Assembly: GCA_903915155.1 (NCBI GenBank)
Contig: CAIWRU010000189.1
Span: 1 to 61,218 of the forward strand
DNA from: an uncultured Mucilaginibacter sp.
Lineage (GTDB): Bacteria > Bacteroidota > Bacteroidia > Sphingobacteriales > Sphingobacteriaceae
Length of the DNA stretch: 61,218 nucleotides
Direction: 5' to 3'
In this document: positions 34,372 to 42,265 of the stretch, piece after piece
Layout: every line of letters starts with the position of its first letter
How positions within the stretch are numbered: the first letter of the stretch is position 1
The notes under the pieces: generated by a model
What the model was told of the DNA's origin: nothing
Databases searched by the model: none
The model's input: only the letters and a program-made list of their open reading frames with translations
Position numbers and translations under genes: made by a program

Positions 34372-35247
34372 ATGCAGACAAAGGGAAAATTTACAGCCAT
34401 TGACAGGGTATATGATATATCGCATAAAGACTTTGTTAAGAAATACCAGAATACAGGTATCCCGGTGATATTAGCCAATGCAACAAAGGCCTGGCAATCA
34501 AACCTGATGTTTACCCCCGAATATTTTAGGGAAAACTTTGGCGAACGTACCGGTGCACATCCAAGCAGGAGGTACACGATAGCTGAAATGCTTGACCTTA
34601 CGGCTAAAAGCACCTCTGAAAACCCGGCACCGTACCCGGTGAAGTTCATGATAAAGTCGACCTTGCCTGAAATGGTAGAGCATATGCAGCCAATCGATTT
34701 GAATTTTATCTATCCTAACTGGTTAAAAAGTAAGCTGCTTAAAAATAAACTGGGCAATACCGATATGGACCTGCACATTGGCGGGGCCGGCAACAGCTAC
34801 GAGATACATAAGGATACTTATGACGTGCATGCATGGCTGATACAGCTGTATGGCGAAAAAGAGGTGATCTGTTTCCCCTGGGATGAAGAACCACTAATGT
34901 ACCCGCGCAGCGGCGGTTTACTGGAATCGCGCTCGCCGATTAACTTTACCAAGCCCGATTACGAGAAATATCCGAAATTTAAGGAAGCTACACCAATAAA
35001 AGGCATCCTTAAAGCCGGTGAGGTGTTGTATATACCCGGCGGCCTTTGGCATACTACGGTAGCTTATGGTCAGAATATATCCACCATTATAAATCAGGTT
35101 AACGAAAGCAATTATAACCAATGGAGAAGGGATGTATATGTTTATAAAGCATACCATAACAAGATTAAAGGGGTAATAGATTACGTTGCAGCCAATGTTA
35201 TTGGAAATGTTTGCCGTATAGGACAATTGTTCGGTGCCAGGTATTAA
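34372..35247 (+). CDS. Cupin_8/JmjC-like Fe(II)/2-oxoglutarate oxygenase
   Basis: A 291-residue cytoplasmic protein of the JmjC-like cupin class. The iron triad is visible as H-x-D in YEIHKDTYDVHAW (about residues 144-146) and the distal His in GGLWHTTV (about residue 226). The N-terminal PVILANATKAW is the family's conserved opening (usually PVVFRGxxxxW). Members hydroxylate proteins, tRNA or small molecules with oxygen, 2-oxoglutarate and iron. The C-terminal 50 residues form amphipathic helices that could dimerise. It is a single-gene unit between two terminators. Substrate unknown. Confidence 0.82.
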   Translation: MQTKGKFTAIDRVYDISHKDFVKKYQNTGIPVILANATKAWQSNLMFTPEYFRENFGERTGAHPSRRYTIAEMLDLTAKSTSENPAPYPVKFMIKSTLPEMVEHMQPIDLNFIYPNWLKSKLLKNKLGNTDMDLHIGGAGNSYEIHKDTYDVHAWLIQLYGEKEVICFPWDEEPLMYPRSGGLLESRSPINFTKPDYEKYPKFKEATPIKGILKAGEVLYIPGGLWHTTVAYGQNISTIINQVNESNYNQWRRDVYVYKAYHNKIKGVIDYVAANVIGNVCRIGQLFGARY

Positions 35248-35294
35248 ATTGATAGAAAATCGGACTGCCTTTAAGCTGACAAACAAATTGAATT

Positions 35295-35330
35295 AAAAAC
35301 GCCCTTCAAAAAAATGAAGGGCGTTTTTTT
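35295..35330 (+). terminator. Rho-independent terminator after the cupin gene
   Basis: The stem AAAAACGCCCTTCA (35295-35308) pairs with TGAAGGGCGTTTTT (35315-35328), closed by an A-rich six-base loop and ending in a T run. Confidence 0.92.
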
Positions 35331-35379
35331 GTTATAGCGGTACAGTTATTGCAGCAAATAATATAAATACCAACCCATT

Positions 35380-35559
35380 ATGAAAGCGCAAAACTTTAAG
35401 AACAACAACAACGGACAAGGGCGATCAACCGCGGACCGGGCCTTTACCAACCAGAATGAAATACTGAGGGAAAAAGGTATCAGTAATTCGGGCGGACAGC
35501 CATCATTTGTAACATCAACTAAAAAAACAGCGCATAAACCCGAGCATAAGAAACGCTAA
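35380..35559 (+). CDS. Small basic polar protein, 59 residues
   Basis: The frame ATG 35380 to TAA 35557-35559 encodes 59 residues with many Asn, Gln, Lys and Gly (starting MKAQNFKNNNNGQG and ending HKPEHKKR). It is predicted to be disordered and strongly basic. It lies between two strong terminators, 120 bases after the cupin gene, with its own hairpin 5 bases downstream of the stop, which is the best argument that it is a real transcription unit. I do not recognise a family. A nucleic-acid-binding or stress role is possible but unproven. Confidence 0.6.
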   Translation: MKAQNFKNNNNGQGRSTADRAFTNQNEILREKGISNSGGQPSFVTSTKKTAHKPEHKKR

Positions 35560-35563
35560 CTAC

Positions 35564-35595
35564 AAAAGCGCTGTGTATTGAAAGACAGCGCTTTT
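35564..35595 (+). terminator. Terminator after the 59-residue gene
   Basis: The 11-bp arms AAAAGCGCTGT (35564-35574) and ACAGCGCTTTT (35585-35595) are exact complements. The 3' arm ends in four Ts and is followed by AATTTG. Confidence 0.8.
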
Positions 35596-35610
35596 AATTT
35601 GTAATATAAA

Positions 35611-35629
35611 ATACCAATTGGTATATTTG
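35611..35629 (+). promoter_or_regulatory. TetR operator ATACC-AATT-GGTAT overlapping the -7 box
   Basis: A perfect 14-base palindrome (35611-35624) overlaps the -7 box TATATTTG (35622-35629) of the TetR gene starting at 35634, so binding would block transcription. The same palindrome with a different middle occurs at 36259-36272 and 38348-38361. Confidence 0.78.
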
Positions 35630-35633
35630 TATT

Positions 35634-36239
35634 ATGGAAAACAAATTGTCGAAAGCCGACCGTACGCGCCAGTATATTATTGAAACTACTGCGGGTATTT
35701 TTAATACTAAAGGATATGCAGGCACTTCCATGTCGGATATTACCGAGGCAACCGGGCTTACGAAGGGTAGTATATACGGTAATTTTGGGAATAAGGAGGA
35801 GGTTGCGCTGGCCGTATTTGATTATAACCATGCCAAGGTTAGCGGCGTTATACAACAACGCATACAGGCCGCTAAAACCTACCATGATAAATTAATGGTT
35901 TACGCCCAGGTATATGACCAGTTTACCCGTAGTGCTTTTTTCCCGCAGGGTGGTTGCCCGATATTGAATACTGCCGTTGAGGCCGATGATACGAATAGCT
36001 TATTGAAAGACCGTGCTGCAAAAGCTGTTCAGCGCTGGAAAAAAAATGTGCAGGATCTGATACAAGGTGGTATTGATGCGGGTGAATTTAAGCAGGGGCT
36101 GGATATTCCGAGGTTGGCCCTTTCGATAATTGCAATGATAGAGGGCGGGATAATGATAAGCAAGGTTACCAATAGCCAGGCTTGCCTTGATAAGATCATG
36201 AACACTGTAGAGCTATTTATAAGTGACATGAAGATTTAA
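35634..36239 (+). CDS. TetR-family regulator, predicted to act on fabF
   Basis: A 201-residue regulator: helix-turn-helix within about residues 10-55 (IIETTAGIFNTKGYAGTSMSDITEATG, then GSIYGNFGNKEEVALAVFDY) and a C-terminal ligand domain of the TetR_C type with the motif FPQGGCPILNTAVEADD. The Gly-Cys-Pro motif is typical of a TetR subgroup (AcuR/YxaF-like) in which Cys could sense reactive electrophiles; that reading is inference. Its own promoter and the fabF promoter both carry ATACC-N4-GGTAT, suggesting control of a fatty-acid synthesis gene. Confidence 0.88.
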   Translation: MENKLSKADRTRQYIIETTAGIFNTKGYAGTSMSDITEATGLTKGSIYGNFGNKEEVALAVFDYNHAKVSGVIQQRIQAAKTYHDKLMVYAQVYDQFTRSAFFPQGGCPILNTAVEADDTNSLLKDRAAKAVQRWKKNVQDLIQGGIDAGEFKQGLDIPRLALSIIAMIEGGIMISKVTNSQACLDKIMNTVELFISDMKI

Positions 36240-36258
36240 TATTTTTTTACCTGAAAAA

Positions 36259-36272
36259 ATACCTTTCGGTAT
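36259..36272. promoter_or_regulatory. Second TetR-type palindrome ATACC-TTTC-GGTAT
   Basis: The palindrome lies 19 bases after the TetR gene ends and 98 bases before the -7 box TATATTTG (36370-36377) of the next gene. The distance is long for direct repression, so it may be an auxiliary site. Confidence 0.55.
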
Positions 36273-36395
36273 ATTTTATGTGGTAGTATTGCATATAGTG
36301 CTATCACGCATTAGCGGTAACAAAAAACAGTGGGTTTATAATCCAACTCTTTTTTGTTTATCAGAATAATATATTTGTAAAAACCATATCACCCA

Positions 36396-36971
36396 ATGAA
36401 ATTCTTATATGTTATTACCACTTCCTGTTTTTTGATGTTAGCTTTATACGGTAAAAAAAGCATATTGCCAGCATATACGGCTAAAACAAATACTGCAAAA
36501 TCACCCGTTTTGCATCTAAGTAATTCTTATACACACGTGTTTTCGGACTTAGTACATAAAGACACGTTCAGTATAAATTTAACCGGAAAATCTATTATTA
36601 ATGGTAGAATAACATTTAACATAGTTAATTTCAATGGCAAAAAAATATTTACCGAAAAGTTTGCCGCGCGTGACTTACTTGGTGATTTGATCGATATAAA
36701 GTCAAGTGCTAAACAGCAAGAAGATACTATCAAAAACAGGATGAAACATTTTTTCGAAAAAGAAAATTTCAAGCAACCCGCAATTGAAAGCGCAGACACT
36801 TTTGAAGGAGCTTATAGTAACCCCGAACCAAGCGACAAAAAAGATTGGGAGGCCCTTAAAACCGATCACAAGTCAATCGGATTTATTTATTCTTATGGAT
36901 ATGAGGGCAAGTATGGAATTGCATGGCTGAAGAAAAAGAAAAAGGTGTTTTTATATTTTTATAGCGATTAG
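36396..36971 (+). CDS. Exported protein of unknown function
   Basis: A 191-residue protein with an N-terminal hydrophobic signal (MKFLYVITTSCFLMLALYG) and a mature part that is Lys/Phe/Asp rich, with beta-like segments (GRITFNIVNFNGKKIFTEKF) and a final Lys-rich strand (AWLKKKKKVFLYFYSD). I do not recognise a family. A perfect -7 box TATATTTG (36370-36377) is 18 bases before the ATG, and a strong bidirectional terminator follows, so it is a single-gene unit. The lipoprotein Cys motif is absent; it is either secreted to the periplasm or anchored by its signal. Confidence 0.7.
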   Translation: MKFLYVITTSCFLMLALYGKKSILPAYTAKTNTAKSPVLHLSNSYTHVFSDLVHKDTFSINLTGKSIINGRITFNIVNFNGKKIFTEKFAARDLLGDLIDIKSSAKQQEDTIKNRMKHFFEKENFKQPAIESADTFEGAYSNPEPSDKKDWEALKTDHKSIGFIYSYGYEGKYGIAWLKKKKKVFLYFYSD

Positions 36972-36991
36972 ATTTTTTTGCGCTGCTATGA

Positions 36992-37026
36992 CAGAAAAAG
37001 GCGGGAGATATTCCCGCCTTTTTCTG
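36992..37026. terminator. Bidirectional terminator between the exported protein and fabF
   Basis: A 15-bp perfect stem, CAGAAAAAGGCGGGA (36992-37006) and TCCCGCCTTTTTCTG (37012-37026), with loop GATAT. The A and T runs on the arms suit both of the convergent genes. Confidence 0.92.
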
Positions 37027-37027
37027 C

Positions 37028-37067
37028 ATCCTAATAATCTGAAAATCCGTTAAATCCCGGTTCAAAT
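37028..37067. repeat. Short dispersed repeat of the ATCC...AAATCCGTT...GGTT type
   Basis: The segment is closely similar to 41498-41534, with the shared blocks ATCCT, AAATCCGTT, AATCC and GGTT in the same order. Both copies sit at the 3' end of a minus-strand gene (fabF and yggS). They look like one family of intergenic repeats. Confidence 0.5.
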
Positions 37068-38306
37068 CTTTTTAAACATCACAATCCCATTATGCCCACC
37101 GAAACCGAAAGTGTTGCTCATGGCTACGTTTACTTTATGGTCGATGGCATGTTTGCCAACGATGTTTAAGTTTGATGGGAGGGCGGGGTCGAGGTGTTCA
37201 GTGTTGATGGTTGGCGGCAATAGCTGGTCGCGGATGGCGAGCAGGCAGATGATGGCTTCAATTGCGCCCGCTGCGCCTAACAGGTGGCCAGTCATTGACT
37301 TAGTTGCACCAATTTGCATATTGGTTTTTTCACCGCCGGTTAGGGCAACCACCGCTTTGATCTCGGAAAGATCGCCTATTGGGGTTGAAGTGGCATGCAT
37401 ATTCAGGTAATCCACATCATGCATTTGGATGCCGGCTTCTTTTAATACTAGTCGCATGGCTTGCGCAGCACCTAATCCTTCTGGGTGGGTTGAAGTCATG
37501 TGGTAGGCATCGGCCGTCATGGAAGCTCCGGTTAGTTCGCCATATATTTTTGCGCCGCGTTTTACAGCATGTTCATATTCTTCTAAAACCAATGCGCCTG
37601 CACCTTCGCCCATTACAAAGCCATCGCGTTCCACATCAAACGGCCTTGAGGCTGCCTGTGGATCGTCATTACGTGCCGACATGGCTTTCATGGCACTAAA
37701 ACCACCGATAGAAGCCTCTACAATGGGAGCTTCGGAACCGCCTGAGATTATAATTTTAGCTTTGCCTAAACGGATGTAGTTAAACGCATCCATTATAGCA
37801 GTGTTTGATGTGGCACAGGCCGATACTGCCGTATAATTAATACCCATATAACCGTGACGGATGGAGATCATGCCCGATGCCATATTGGTTAAAAACTTAG
37901 GCACAAAAAAAGGACTGTAACGTGGTGAACCGTTACCCTGTGCATATTCAGTAACCTGCTGTTCAAAAGTGATCATGCCACCCTGGCCGGTACCCCAGAT
38001 TACGCCAACATCAAACGGATCCATTTTTGAAAAATCGAAGCCTGAATCTTTGATGGCTTCGTCAGAAGAAGCAATGGCATATTGTGTAAAGAGGTCGGTG
38101 CGTTTTAAATCATTACGATCTAAAAATACGGCCGGGTCGAAGCCTTTTACTTCGCAGGCAAACTGCGTACGGAACTGTGAAGGGTCGAAACGGGTTATGC
38201 GTGCTGCGCCGCTTACGCCGGCTAAGGCATTGGCCCAAAATGTGTTTATATCGTTACCAAGCGGTGTTATCGCGCCTAATCCCGTTACAACTACTCTGTT
38301 AAGCAT
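37062..38306 (-). CDS. fabF: Beta-ketoacyl-ACP synthase II
   Basis: A 414-residue thiolase-fold condensing enzyme that adds malonyl-ACP units in fatty acid elongation. The catalytic Cys-His-His triad is visible: C in SACATSN (about residue 164), H in MHATSTPIGD (about 304) and H in KSMTGHLLGAAGA (about 341). The N-terminus RVVVTGLGAITPLGND is typical of FabF. It stands alone, without acpP or fabG beside it, and its promoter carries the TetR palindrome, so this may be a regulated second FabF or a FabF-like enzyme with special chain preference. The housekeeping role cannot be excluded. Confidence 0.93.
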   Translation of the reverse strand: MLNRVVVTGLGAITPLGNDINTFWANALAGVSGAARITRFDPSQFRTQFACEVKGFDPAVFLDRNDLKRTDLFTQYAIASSDEAIKDSGFDFSKMDPFDVGVIWGTGQGGMITFEQQVTEYAQGNGSPRYSPFFVPKFLTNMASGMISIRHGYMGINYTAVSACATSNTAIMDAFNYIRLGKAKIIISGGSEAPIVEASIGGFSAMKAMSARNDDPQAASRPFDVERDGFVMGEGAGALVLEEYEHAVKRGAKIYGELTGASMTADAYHMTSTHPEGLGAAQAMRLVLKEAGIQMHDVDYLNMHATSTPIGDLSEIKAVVALTGGEKTNMQIGATKSMTGHLLGAAGAIEAIICLLAIRDQLLPPTINTEHLDPALPSNLNIVGKHAIDHKVNVAMSNTFGFGGHNGIVMFKKI

Positions 38307-38330
38307 ATCTACTTTCTAAAAAATTGGTCA

Positions 38331-38361
38331 CAAAGTTAATCTAAAATATACCAAATGGTAT
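38331..38361 (-). promoter_or_regulatory. fabF promoter: -7 box and TetR operator
   Basis: On the minus strand TAACTTTG (38338-38331) is a perfect TAnnTTTG box. The palindrome ATACC-AAAT-GGTAT (38348-38361) lies just upstream, over the expected -33 region, the same 14-base design as in front of the TetR gene at 35611. Confidence 0.78.
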
Positions 38362-38399
38362 AATTTGATTTACCCGCAAAGGTAGAATTTATATTTATA

Positions 38400-38825
38400 T
38401 TACAATTCTCCCCAGGCAGTAATTATAAGGCTGCGGCTGCCGCCGTAATTGCGGTGCTCGCATAAATAAATTCCCTGCCATGTGCCTAATGCCAGCCTAC
38501 CATTGCGGATAGGGATAGTTACCGAACTGCCGAGCATTGCGGCTTTAAGATGTGCGGGCATGTCGTCGGAGCCTTCCTCATCGTGCAGGTAATCAGGGTC
38601 ATTTTCGGGTACGGCCTTGTTAAAGTACATTTCGAAGTCCTTACGCACGGTTGGGTCAGCATTTTCATTAATAGTGAGCGAGGCAGATGTATGCTGGATG
38701 AAAACCTGTAAAATGCCCGTTTTGAACTCGGTTATTTGTGGAAGCGCGTTTACAACTTCGGCTGTAATGAGGTGGAAGCCGCGTTTGCGTTGGGTGAGCG
38801 AGATTTGTTGCTGGAATATCTTCAT
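38400..38825 (-). CDS. yjbQ: YjbQ family (UPF0047) protein
   Basis: A 141-residue small enzyme-like protein. It has the family hallmarks QHTSASLTINENADPTV (about 45-62), the His-containing DYLHDEEGSDDMPAHLKA (about 78-96) and LGTWQGIYLCEHRNYGG near the end, giving the conserved His/Asp set around a metal site. Members have weak thiamin phosphate synthase activity; the physiological role is unknown. It follows lysC with only the 92-base repeat between them, and its ATG abuts that repeat. Confidence 0.9.
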   Translation of the reverse strand: MKIFQQQISLTQRKRGFHLITAEVVNALPQITEFKTGILQVFIQHTSASLTINENADPTVRKDFEMYFNKAVPENDPDYLHDEEGSDDMPAHLKAAMLGSSVTIPIRNGRLALGTWQGIYLCEHRNYGGSRSLIITAWGEL

Positions 38826-38826
38826 A

Positions 38827-38918
38827 AAGCCCCCTCTAAATCTCCCCCGGTAGGGGAGACTTTTTTGATTAGTTAGTTTTATTAAAGCCCTCCCTACCGG
38901 GGAGGGTTTGGGTGGGGC
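38827..38918. repeat. Two-hairpin junction repeat, copy 1 (between lysC and yjbQ)
   Basis: The repeat has two GC-rich hairpins: one around CTCCCCCGGTAGGGGAG (38842-38858) and one around CCCTCCCTACCGGGGAGGG, joined by an A+T-rich spacer. It fills the lysC-yjbQ gap from the stop codon of one to the ATG of the other. The same element lies inverted at 48093-48192 and as a half at 45214-45250. Confidence 0.88.
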
Positions 38919-40175
38919 CTATCTAACCACCACCTGCGCCGTATTCCTGCTCACCTGTTCCAATAAAACCACTTTGCCTTCGGTTAATTTTTTAAATGAT
39001 TCCGGCGTGTAATGCCGGGTGGTGATGAGCGTAAGGTTGTGATTGTACTTGGCTTTAAAGCTTTCGCTTAGCAGTTTTAATAGCTTATTGAAACGTTCTT
39101 CATCAAAATCAAAACAAACGGTAAAACTTAGTGCCGATGTTTGCATCATGTTTATTTTAACATGGCTTTGGGCAAACAGGCGGAAGATCTCGCTTAAATG
39201 GTCTTCGGATATGAATGAATAGTCTTTGGCCGAAAGCGACAACAATACCTGGTTTTGTTTCAGGATGATAACCGGTTTTTCAAAATGATTGCGGCCGTCT
39301 TCTTTGATTATGGTGCCCGGCGCATCAGGGTTGGTAAACGCCTTAACCAGCAAAGGTATTTTGGCGTTTTGCAGCGGTTTAATTGTTTTTGGGTGGATAA
39401 CCGTAGCGCCGTAATAGGTCATTTCAATGGCTTCGGTGTAAGAAAGCTCGTCGAATTTTACAGTGTCTTTGAATAGTTTAGGGTCGGCGTTAAGGATACC
39501 GGGTACGTCTTTCCAGGTTGTAACGGATTCCGCACCTAATGATGATGCCAGGATCGATGCTGTATAATCCGAACCTTCACGGCCTAAGGTGGTGGTAAAA
39601 TTCTCAGATGTTCCGCCTAAAAATCCTTGTGTTACTACAATGCCTTTAGCCAATAATGCCGGGATGTCTTTTTTAATGCTTTCCCTGGTCTTATCCCATT
39701 GCACTGTTCCCTCGCGGTAATTATTATCGGTATGGATATAGCCGCGAACATCGAGCCATTGACTTTTTAAGCCTGTTTTATTCAGATAGGCATTCACTAT
39801 TCGGGTTGAAACAAGTTCGCCTACCGATACTACCTGGTCGTAAATAAAATCGTAGTCGTCGTGCGGCTCATCTTCAATCATCCAGTCTATCTCTACAAAA
39901 GTATTGGCGACTTCGTTGAAAACAGGATCGTTAGCATCAAACAGCTCGCCTATAATATTGTAGTGGTATTGTTTTATCTCTTCATAAATATCGTGCAGGT
40001 CGTCGGCACCTGATACATAAGCTTTGGTTAGTTTTTCGAGCGCGTTGGTGGTTTTGCCCATTGCCGAAACAACAATCAACAGTTGTTTATCGGTATATAA
40101 ACTAACCACCTTACCTAAATTTATGATACCTGCGGCATCCTTAACCGATGCACCTCCGAATTTAAAAACAAGCAT
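38919..40175 (-). CDS. lysC: Aspartate kinase
   Basis: A 418-residue monofunctional kinase that phosphorylates aspartate, the first step to lysine, threonine and methionine. The N-terminal VFKFGGASVKDA is the kinase signature, and LGREGSDYTASILA (about residue 207) binds the phosphate acceptor. The C-terminal 120 residues form two ACT-type domains for feedback control (INMMQTSALSFTVCFD). The C-terminus RNTAQVVVR ends at a stop codon directly joined to the repeat. It begins with a TAATG overlap with the DUF3298 gene, so lysC is read with that upstream group. Confidence 0.93.
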   Translation of the reverse strand: MLVFKFGGASVKDAAGIINLGKVVSLYTDKQLLIVVSAMGKTTNALEKLTKAYVSGADDLHDIYEEIKQYHYNIIGELFDANDPVFNEVANTFVEIDWMIEDEPHDDYDFIYDQVVSVGELVSTRIVNAYLNKTGLKSQWLDVRGYIHTDNNYREGTVQWDKTRESIKKDIPALLAKGIVVTQGFLGGTSENFTTTLGREGSDYTASILASSLGAESVTTWKDVPGILNADPKLFKDTVKFDELSYTEAIEMTYYGATVIHPKTIKPLQNAKIPLLVKAFTNPDAPGTIIKEDGRNHFEKPVIILKQNQVLLSLSAKDYSFISEDHLSEIFRLFAQSHVKINMMQTSALSFTVCFDFDEERFNKLLKLLSESFKAKYNHNLTLITTRHYTPESFKKLTEGKVVLLEQVSRNTAQVVVR

Positions 40176-40984
40176 TATTTAATATATTGAGCTATTACCG
40201 TATGCGGCAATAATAGTGATTTAATTTTTGTGTAGGGGATAAGCAGGTTGGTTTGCCCGGCCGCATAGGGTTTTATTTCGTATTGATTATACAGGAAGCG
40301 TATGCCCACGGGCGTTATCAGGAAATTATTATTTAATGCGAACTGGTTGTTTTTGAAAAAATAATCTCTGGCTAATGATGAAGTATCGCTTAGGTGTTCC
40401 TGTTTCCTGAAAATAGTGTCGGCTATCTCGTTTAATTTCCCCTCATAATCCTTAGCGAAAATATCATTTAAGCCAATAACCTTGTTTGCTTTTGTATTCC
40501 AGTTGAACAAAGATGTTATGGTAGCGCCATGCGCGCCGCCCTGGAACATATACCCACCAATTTCAAGCGTTACCAGGCTTGAATCCTGGCGTATAATTTT
40601 GGCACTGCTTGTAAGGGTAAATATCCGCCCTTTAACAGCCGGATCATTTTTGCTTTGCTCGTATACATTTACAAACTGGCTGGCATATTTTTGCAGATCG
40701 GTATCGGCTTCGGGGGTGGTATCGGCCCAGAATAAATTGAAGAGCCTATTTTTAACACTATCATTAAGTGTTTTGCTGTTTTTAAACTCGGAGTATTCCA
40801 ACTTTGCAACAGTGCAGCCGCTATCGGGTTTATCACCGCAATCGCTTGCCCTGTGTTTAATAAATTGGTAGGAATAGGCCAGTGTATCTTTATTGATATT
40901 ACTTGCCTGTTTGTTAGGTACGCCCCACATACATGAGCTTAGCGCCAAAACCATTATCAACAAAAATAAGTGTTGTAATTTCAT
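40175..40984 (-). CDS. DUF3298 (RsiV-like) lipoprotein
   Basis: A 269-residue lipoprotein; the signal ends in LALSSC (Cys 18). The mature protein carries the DUF4163-DUF3298 pair: an N-terminal KHRASDCGDKPDSGCTVAKLEYSEF segment, then GGYMFQGGAHGATITSLFNWN (about residue 143-163) with the GGAHG motif, and a C-terminal PYAAGQTNLLIPYTKI strand. In RsiV-type anti-sigma factors the domain binds lysozyme; in free lipoproteins the role is unknown. It is tightly packed between a GNAT gene and lysC with one-base overlaps on both sides. Confidence 0.85.
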   Translation of the reverse strand: MKLQHLFLLIMVLALSSCMWGVPNKQASNINKDTLAYSYQFIKHRASDCGDKPDSGCTVAKLEYSEFKNSKTLNDSVKNRLFNLFWADTTPEADTDLQKYASQFVNVYEQSKNDPAVKGRIFTLTSSAKIIRQDSSLVTLEIGGYMFQGGAHGATITSLFNWNTKANKVIGLNDIFAKDYEGKLNEIADTIFRKQEHLSDTSSLARDYFFKNNQFALNNNFLITPVGIRFLYNQYEIKPYAAGQTNLLIPYTKIKSLLLPHTVIAQYIK

Positions 40985-41454
40985 TAGGAGAGATTTAATA
41001 TTTGTTCCTTAGATAAAGTTGCGTTTAGCCAGCCCGATTCAATATTTGAGCCGTATTTATTGTAAAACTTTATAGCCGGCTCATTCCAATCCAATACCTG
41101 CCACATCATGCCGCTAAAGCCCATTTCTTTGGCCTCCTGTATAATAATATCAAAAAGTAATTTGCCTATACCTTTTCCGCGGTAGGCCTCCGTTACAACC
41201 AGGTCTTCCAAATATAAACGGCGGCCTTTCCAGGTTGAATAACGCACATAGTACAAAGCAAGACCAATAATTACCCCATCATCTTCTGCTACAAACGCTT
41301 TCCAAACGGGATTGTTTCCAAAACCGGCGTCTTCAAATTCCTGTAGGGTAACTGTTACTTCCTGCGGTGCTTTTTCAAACAGGGCAAGCTCATTTATAAG
41401 CTCCATCTGGCGCGGGCAGTCTTCTTTTTTTGCGGTACGTAGTGTAATGTTCAT
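40984..41454 (-). CDS. GNAT-family N-acetyltransferase
   Basis: A 156-residue acetyltransferase. The acetyl-CoA binding motif appears as VVTEAYRGKGIGKLLFDII (R/Q-x2-G-x-G/A, about residues 88-106), and the C-terminal DWNEPAIKFYNKYG is the closing strand of the fold. The subgroup resembles diamine/spermidine acetyltransferases of the SAT type (FEKAPQEVTVT near residue 27), so a polyamine or small amine is a plausible acceptor. It is the first gene of a GNAT-DUF3298-lysC group with one-base overlaps. Confidence 0.87.
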   Translation of the reverse strand: MNITLRTAKKEDCPRQMELINELALFEKAPQEVTVTLQEFEDAGFGNNPVWKAFVAEDDGVIIGLALYYVRYSTWKGRRLYLEDLVVTEAYRGKGIGKLLFDIIIQEAKEMGFSGMMWQVLDWNEPAIKFYNKYGSNIESGWLNATLSKEQILNLS

Positions 41455-41497
41455 TAGTTCATTTGTGTCATTAGTTCATTGGTATGAACAGTCGTAT

Positions 41498-41534
41498 ATC
41501 CTGTAAATCGTATAAATCCGTTTAATCCTGGTTT
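41498..41534. repeat. Short dispersed repeat related to 37028-37067
   Basis: The segment shares the ordered blocks ATCCT, AAATCCGTT, AATCC and GGTT with 37028-37067. The bases before it (41455-41490) hold a second simple repeat, ATTAGTTCATT, twice in tandem. Confidence 0.5.
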
Positions 41535-41535
41535 C

Positions 41536-42225
41536 TTAATTCAGTTTCCAGTGCTTAACTACCCGGCTGCCAAATATGGTGCTGCCGAGCCGTACCATGG
41601 TGCTGCCTTTTTCAATGGCTATCTTATAGTCGGACGACATACCCATCGATAAGGTATCAAATGCTTTGTCCTTACGATAAAAGCTTAGTTTTATGCCTTT
41701 AAAGAAAGTATCGAGCTCATAATATTCTTCGCCTATTTGTTTTTCGTTATCGGTATTGGTGGCTATACCCATTAACCCGCGTATGCGGATGTTTTTTAAC
41801 TGGGCAAATTCATCAGAGCGCAGCAGTTCTATCGCTTCATCAAATCCTAAACCAAATTTAGTTTCCTCATCGGCAATATATATCTGCAAAAGGCAATCGA
41901 TAACGCGATCGTTCTTTAACGCCTGCTTGTTTATTTCCTGCAACAGCTTAAGGCTGTCGACAGATTGGATCATGCTGATAAACGGGGCAATATATTTTAC
42001 CTTGTTGCTTTGTAAATGGCCTATCAGGTGCCATTCAATATCCTTAGGCAGTTTTTCGTATTTGTCAACCAGTTCCTGTACCTGGTTCTCGCCAAAAATG
42101 CGCTGACCGGCGGTGTAGGCTTCCAATATATCTTCAATTGGTTTTGTTTTTGATACCGCTAATAATATTACCCCCTCGCGGTCCGTTTCGTTTTTTAAGT
42201 TAGTGATGTTCCCGGCAATGCTCAT
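41536..42225 (-). CDS. yggS: PLP-binding homeostasis protein YggS/PLPBP
   Basis: A 229-residue TIM-barrel protein that binds pyridoxal phosphate without enzymatic activity and keeps PLP levels balanced. The lysine for PLP is in LLAVSKTKP (K26). RIFGENQVQELVDKYE and EWHLIGHLQSNKVKYI are the strongest family signatures, and MGMSSDYKIAIEKGSTMVRLGSTIFG forms the phosphate-binding end. The gene stands apart, with a repeat at its 3' end and a divergent neighbour 40 bases upstream. Confidence 0.94.
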   Translation of the reverse strand: MSIAGNITNLKNETDREGVILLAVSKTKPIEDILEAYTAGQRIFGENQVQELVDKYEKLPKDIEWHLIGHLQSNKVKYIAPFISMIQSVDSLKLLQEINKQALKNDRVIDCLLQIYIADEETKFGLGFDEAIELLRSDEFAQLKNIRIRGLMGIATNTDNEKQIGEEYYELDTFFKGIKLSFYRKDKAFDTLSMGMSSDYKIAIEKGSTMVRLGSTIFGSRVVKHWKLN

Positions 42226-42265
42226 TTATCCGTAGTTTTGCTGAATTAAACCGCTAAATTACAGA

